From NCBI GenBank assembly GCA_046726435.1, contig JBKPAM010000149.1, positions 1-16,020 of the forward strand: DNA of 16,020 nucleotides, read 5' to 3'. The position numbers were made by a program, and so were the translations under genes. Positions 15,075 through 16,020 of the stretch are shown here, piece by piece. Within the stretch, counting starts at the first letter, position 1. Each line of letters starts with the position of its first letter. The DNA comes from AC-32 sp046726435. GTDB taxonomy: Bacteria; Actinomycetota; Thermoleophilia; Gaiellales; Gaiellaceae. The notes under the pieces are model-generated. The model saw only the letters and a list, made by a program, of their open reading frames with translations, made no database searches and was not told the origin of the DNA.

Positions 15075-15926
15075 ATCGCCCGTCCACTTCGCCTCTGTTT
15101 CGAGAACGCCCGCTACCACGTGATCGCGCGCGGCAACTCCGACGACCCGATCTACGCCGACGACCTCGACCGCGAGCTCTTCCTCGCCGACCTGGAGCGC
15201 GTCGTCGAGCGATACCGCTGGCTCTGCCATGCGTACTGCCTGATGACGACTCACTACCACCTCGTCGTCGAAACGCCGCTGGCGAATCTGCCCGCAGGAA
15301 TGCAACGGCTGAACGGTGGTCACGCGAGCCGCTTCAACGAGCGGCACGGCCTGACCGGGCACGTCTTCGGTTCCCGCTACCGATCGATCCTGATCGAGGA
15401 CGCCCGGTACCTGCTCGCGGTCTGCCGCTACGTCGTCTTGAACCCGGTCCGCGCGGGGATCTGCGACAGGCCGGAGGACTGGCCCGGGTCGAGCTATCGC
15501 GCCACGGCAGGGCTCGAGCCGACGCCGCGCTTCCTCACGACGGAGACGATCCTCGCGGAGGTCGGCGGCGACACGTATCCGGCGGCGCAGGCGGCGTACC
15601 GCGAGTTCGTCGCGGCGGGGATCGACGAGGCGCTCGCGGAACGGGTGCGCGGCGAGCGGCTCGGGAGCGAGGGCTTCCTGCGGAACCGCTTCGGGCTCGA
15701 GCCGCCACTTGCCGAGATCCCCCGCGTTCAGATCGAGCCCGACCGCAGGCCGCTTGCTCAGATCTTCGCCGATGAGCAGTTTGCCGTCGCGTGCGCCTAC
15801 CGGTCACACGGCTACTCGCTTGCCGAGATCGCGACGCACCTCGGCTGCCACTACTCGACGGTGAGCAGGCGGCTGTCGCGCGAGGAGGGGGAGCTTCGCT
15901 GGGGAGAAGGTGTTACGGAGTCTTGA
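15075..15926 (+). CDS. REP-associated tyrosine transposase (Y1_Tnp, IS200-like) with C-terminal HTH
   Basis: From the ATC at 15075 there are 283 residues. The start is IARPLRLCFENARYHVIARGN, matching the usual M-A-R-P-L-R ... Y-H-V-x-x-R-G-N opening of RAYT proteins. The metal-binding HUH motif is H60-Y-H62 in MTTHYHLVVETP. The catalytic Tyr is probably Y119 in CRYVVLNPVRAG, and RPEDWPGSSYRA follows. The C-terminus (about 233-275) has a helix-turn-helix (GYSLAEIATHLGCHYSTVSRRL) for DNA recognition. The enzyme would nick and rejoin single-stranded DNA at the flanking palindromes. An in-frame TAG at 15063 and the lack of any ATG, GTG or TTG before 15120 mean the conserved N-terminus has no canonical start. 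Beginning at the GTG at 15120 would remove 15 residues, including part of the first conserved strand. The catalytic body is intact. Confidence 0.85.
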   Translation: MARPLRLCFENARYHVIARGNSDDPIYADDLDRELFLADLERVVERYRWLCHAYCLMTTHYHLVVETPLANLPAGMQRLNGGHASRFNERHGLTGHVFGSRYRSILIEDARYLLAVCRYVVLNPVRAGICDRPEDWPGSSYRATAGLEPTPRFLTTETILAEVGGDTYPAAQAAYREFVAAGIDEALAERVRGERLGSEGFLRNRFGLEPPLAEIPRVQIEPDRRPLAQIFADEQFAVACAYRSHGYSLAEIATHLGCHYSTVSRRLSREEGELRWGEGVTES

Positions 15927-15932
15927 CGGTTT

Positions 15933-15968
15933 TGTGGCAGTGCAAGATCTGACCCCGGGGTTAGCGCG
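15933..15968 (-). repeat. Right inverted repeat of the RAYT element
   Basis: This is the reverse-complement partner of the left arm, with the perfect core at 15941-15960. It begins 6 bp after the transposase stop codon. Its outer end contains the stop codon of a minus-strand reading frame entering from the right edge. Confidence 0.85.
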
Positions 15969-16020
15969 TGCCGACCGACATCCGCAGGAGGCGCGGTAGC
16001 ACGGCGCCCACGCGGGCGGG
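15961..16020 (-). CDS. C-terminal tail of an unidentified protein (cut by window edge)
   Basis: Read on the minus strand, the last 60 bp give PARVGAVLPRLLRMSVGTR followed by TAA (15963-15961). The stretch is too short to identify a family. Its stop codon lies in the outer part of the right inverted repeat, so the element may have supplied or moved the stop. It may be only a chance open frame. Confidence 0.25.
   Translation of the reverse strand, partial: PARVGAVLPRLLRMSVGTR

Larger units (their letters stand above)
14945..15968 (+). mobile_element. RAYT-type (Y1 transposase) element with flanking inverted repeats
   Basis: A transposase gene is bounded by 36-bp inverted repeats, 14945-14980 and 15933-15968, with 33 of 36 positions matching. 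The core CCCCGGGGTCAGATCTTGCA at 14953-14972 is perfectly repeated in reverse orientation at 15941-15960. Each core holds two small palindromes (CCCCGGGG, AGATCT). REP-associated tyrosine transposases are known to sit between such inverted palindromic units. The exact element ends and target site cannot be fixed from one copy. The repeats probably also act as hairpin terminators. Confidence 0.75.

Overview
The window is GC-rich and compactly coded throughout. It has actinobacterial habits: several genes are preceded by a TANNNT -10 hexamer only 6-7 nt from the start codon (leaderless transcription), and GTG and TTG starts are common. It also carries actinobacterial families: a NarL-type sensor kinase with a 'putative sensor' membrane domain plus 2TM segments, an MMPL exporter, a SHOCT protein and secreted Asp-box and FN3-like proteins. 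I infer an actinobacterium, perhaps Thermoleophilia (Gaiellales/Solirubrobacterales), but nothing here proves the class. I see no rRNA, tRNA, CRISPR or phage genes.

Left part (1-3600). The N-terminus of a membrane histidine kinase runs off the left edge on the minus strand and diverges from a small SHOCT membrane protein. That protein converges on a class C beta-lactamase-fold serine hydrolase, with a perfect 12-bp inverted repeat between the two 3' ends. The hydrolase shares a 38-bp symmetric divergent promoter with a decayed lysyl-oxidase-like gene (one frameshift, C-terminal half missing). A strong hairpin separates that remnant from a minus-strand secreted protein (PPC-like domain plus a C-terminal beta domain) with a clear -35/-10 promoter and a leader of about 100 nt. 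A SRPBCC protein follows.

Middle (3600-11925). A 916-residue secreted or surface-anchored Asp-box beta-propeller protein ends in a hairpin terminator. A tightly packed, overlapping plus-strand cluster follows: MMPL transporter, sensor histidine kinase, NarL/LuxR response regulator, then a lytic transglycosylase that has its own leaderless promoter. The kinase frame is broken at two places by single missing bases, although the homologous protein sequence continues perfectly in the next frame each time. It is either a very young pseudogene or a consensus error.

Right part (11926-16020). A 963-residue secreted protein made of eight FN3-like repeats and a C-terminal Ig/regulatory-like domain is encoded on the minus strand. 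Its upstream region meets a RAYT-type (Y1 transposase) mobile element bounded by 36-bp inverted repeats with 33 matches and a perfect 20-bp core. The transposase lacks a canonical start codon: conserved N-terminal sequence begins at an ATC codon placed correctly behind a leaderless -10. The tail of a minus-strand gene enters at the right edge, its stop codon lying inside the right inverted repeat.

Most notable for follow-up: the element with its unusual start, the symmetric leaderless divergent promoter, the doubly broken kinase, and a leader motif shared by the two minus-strand secreted-protein genes.
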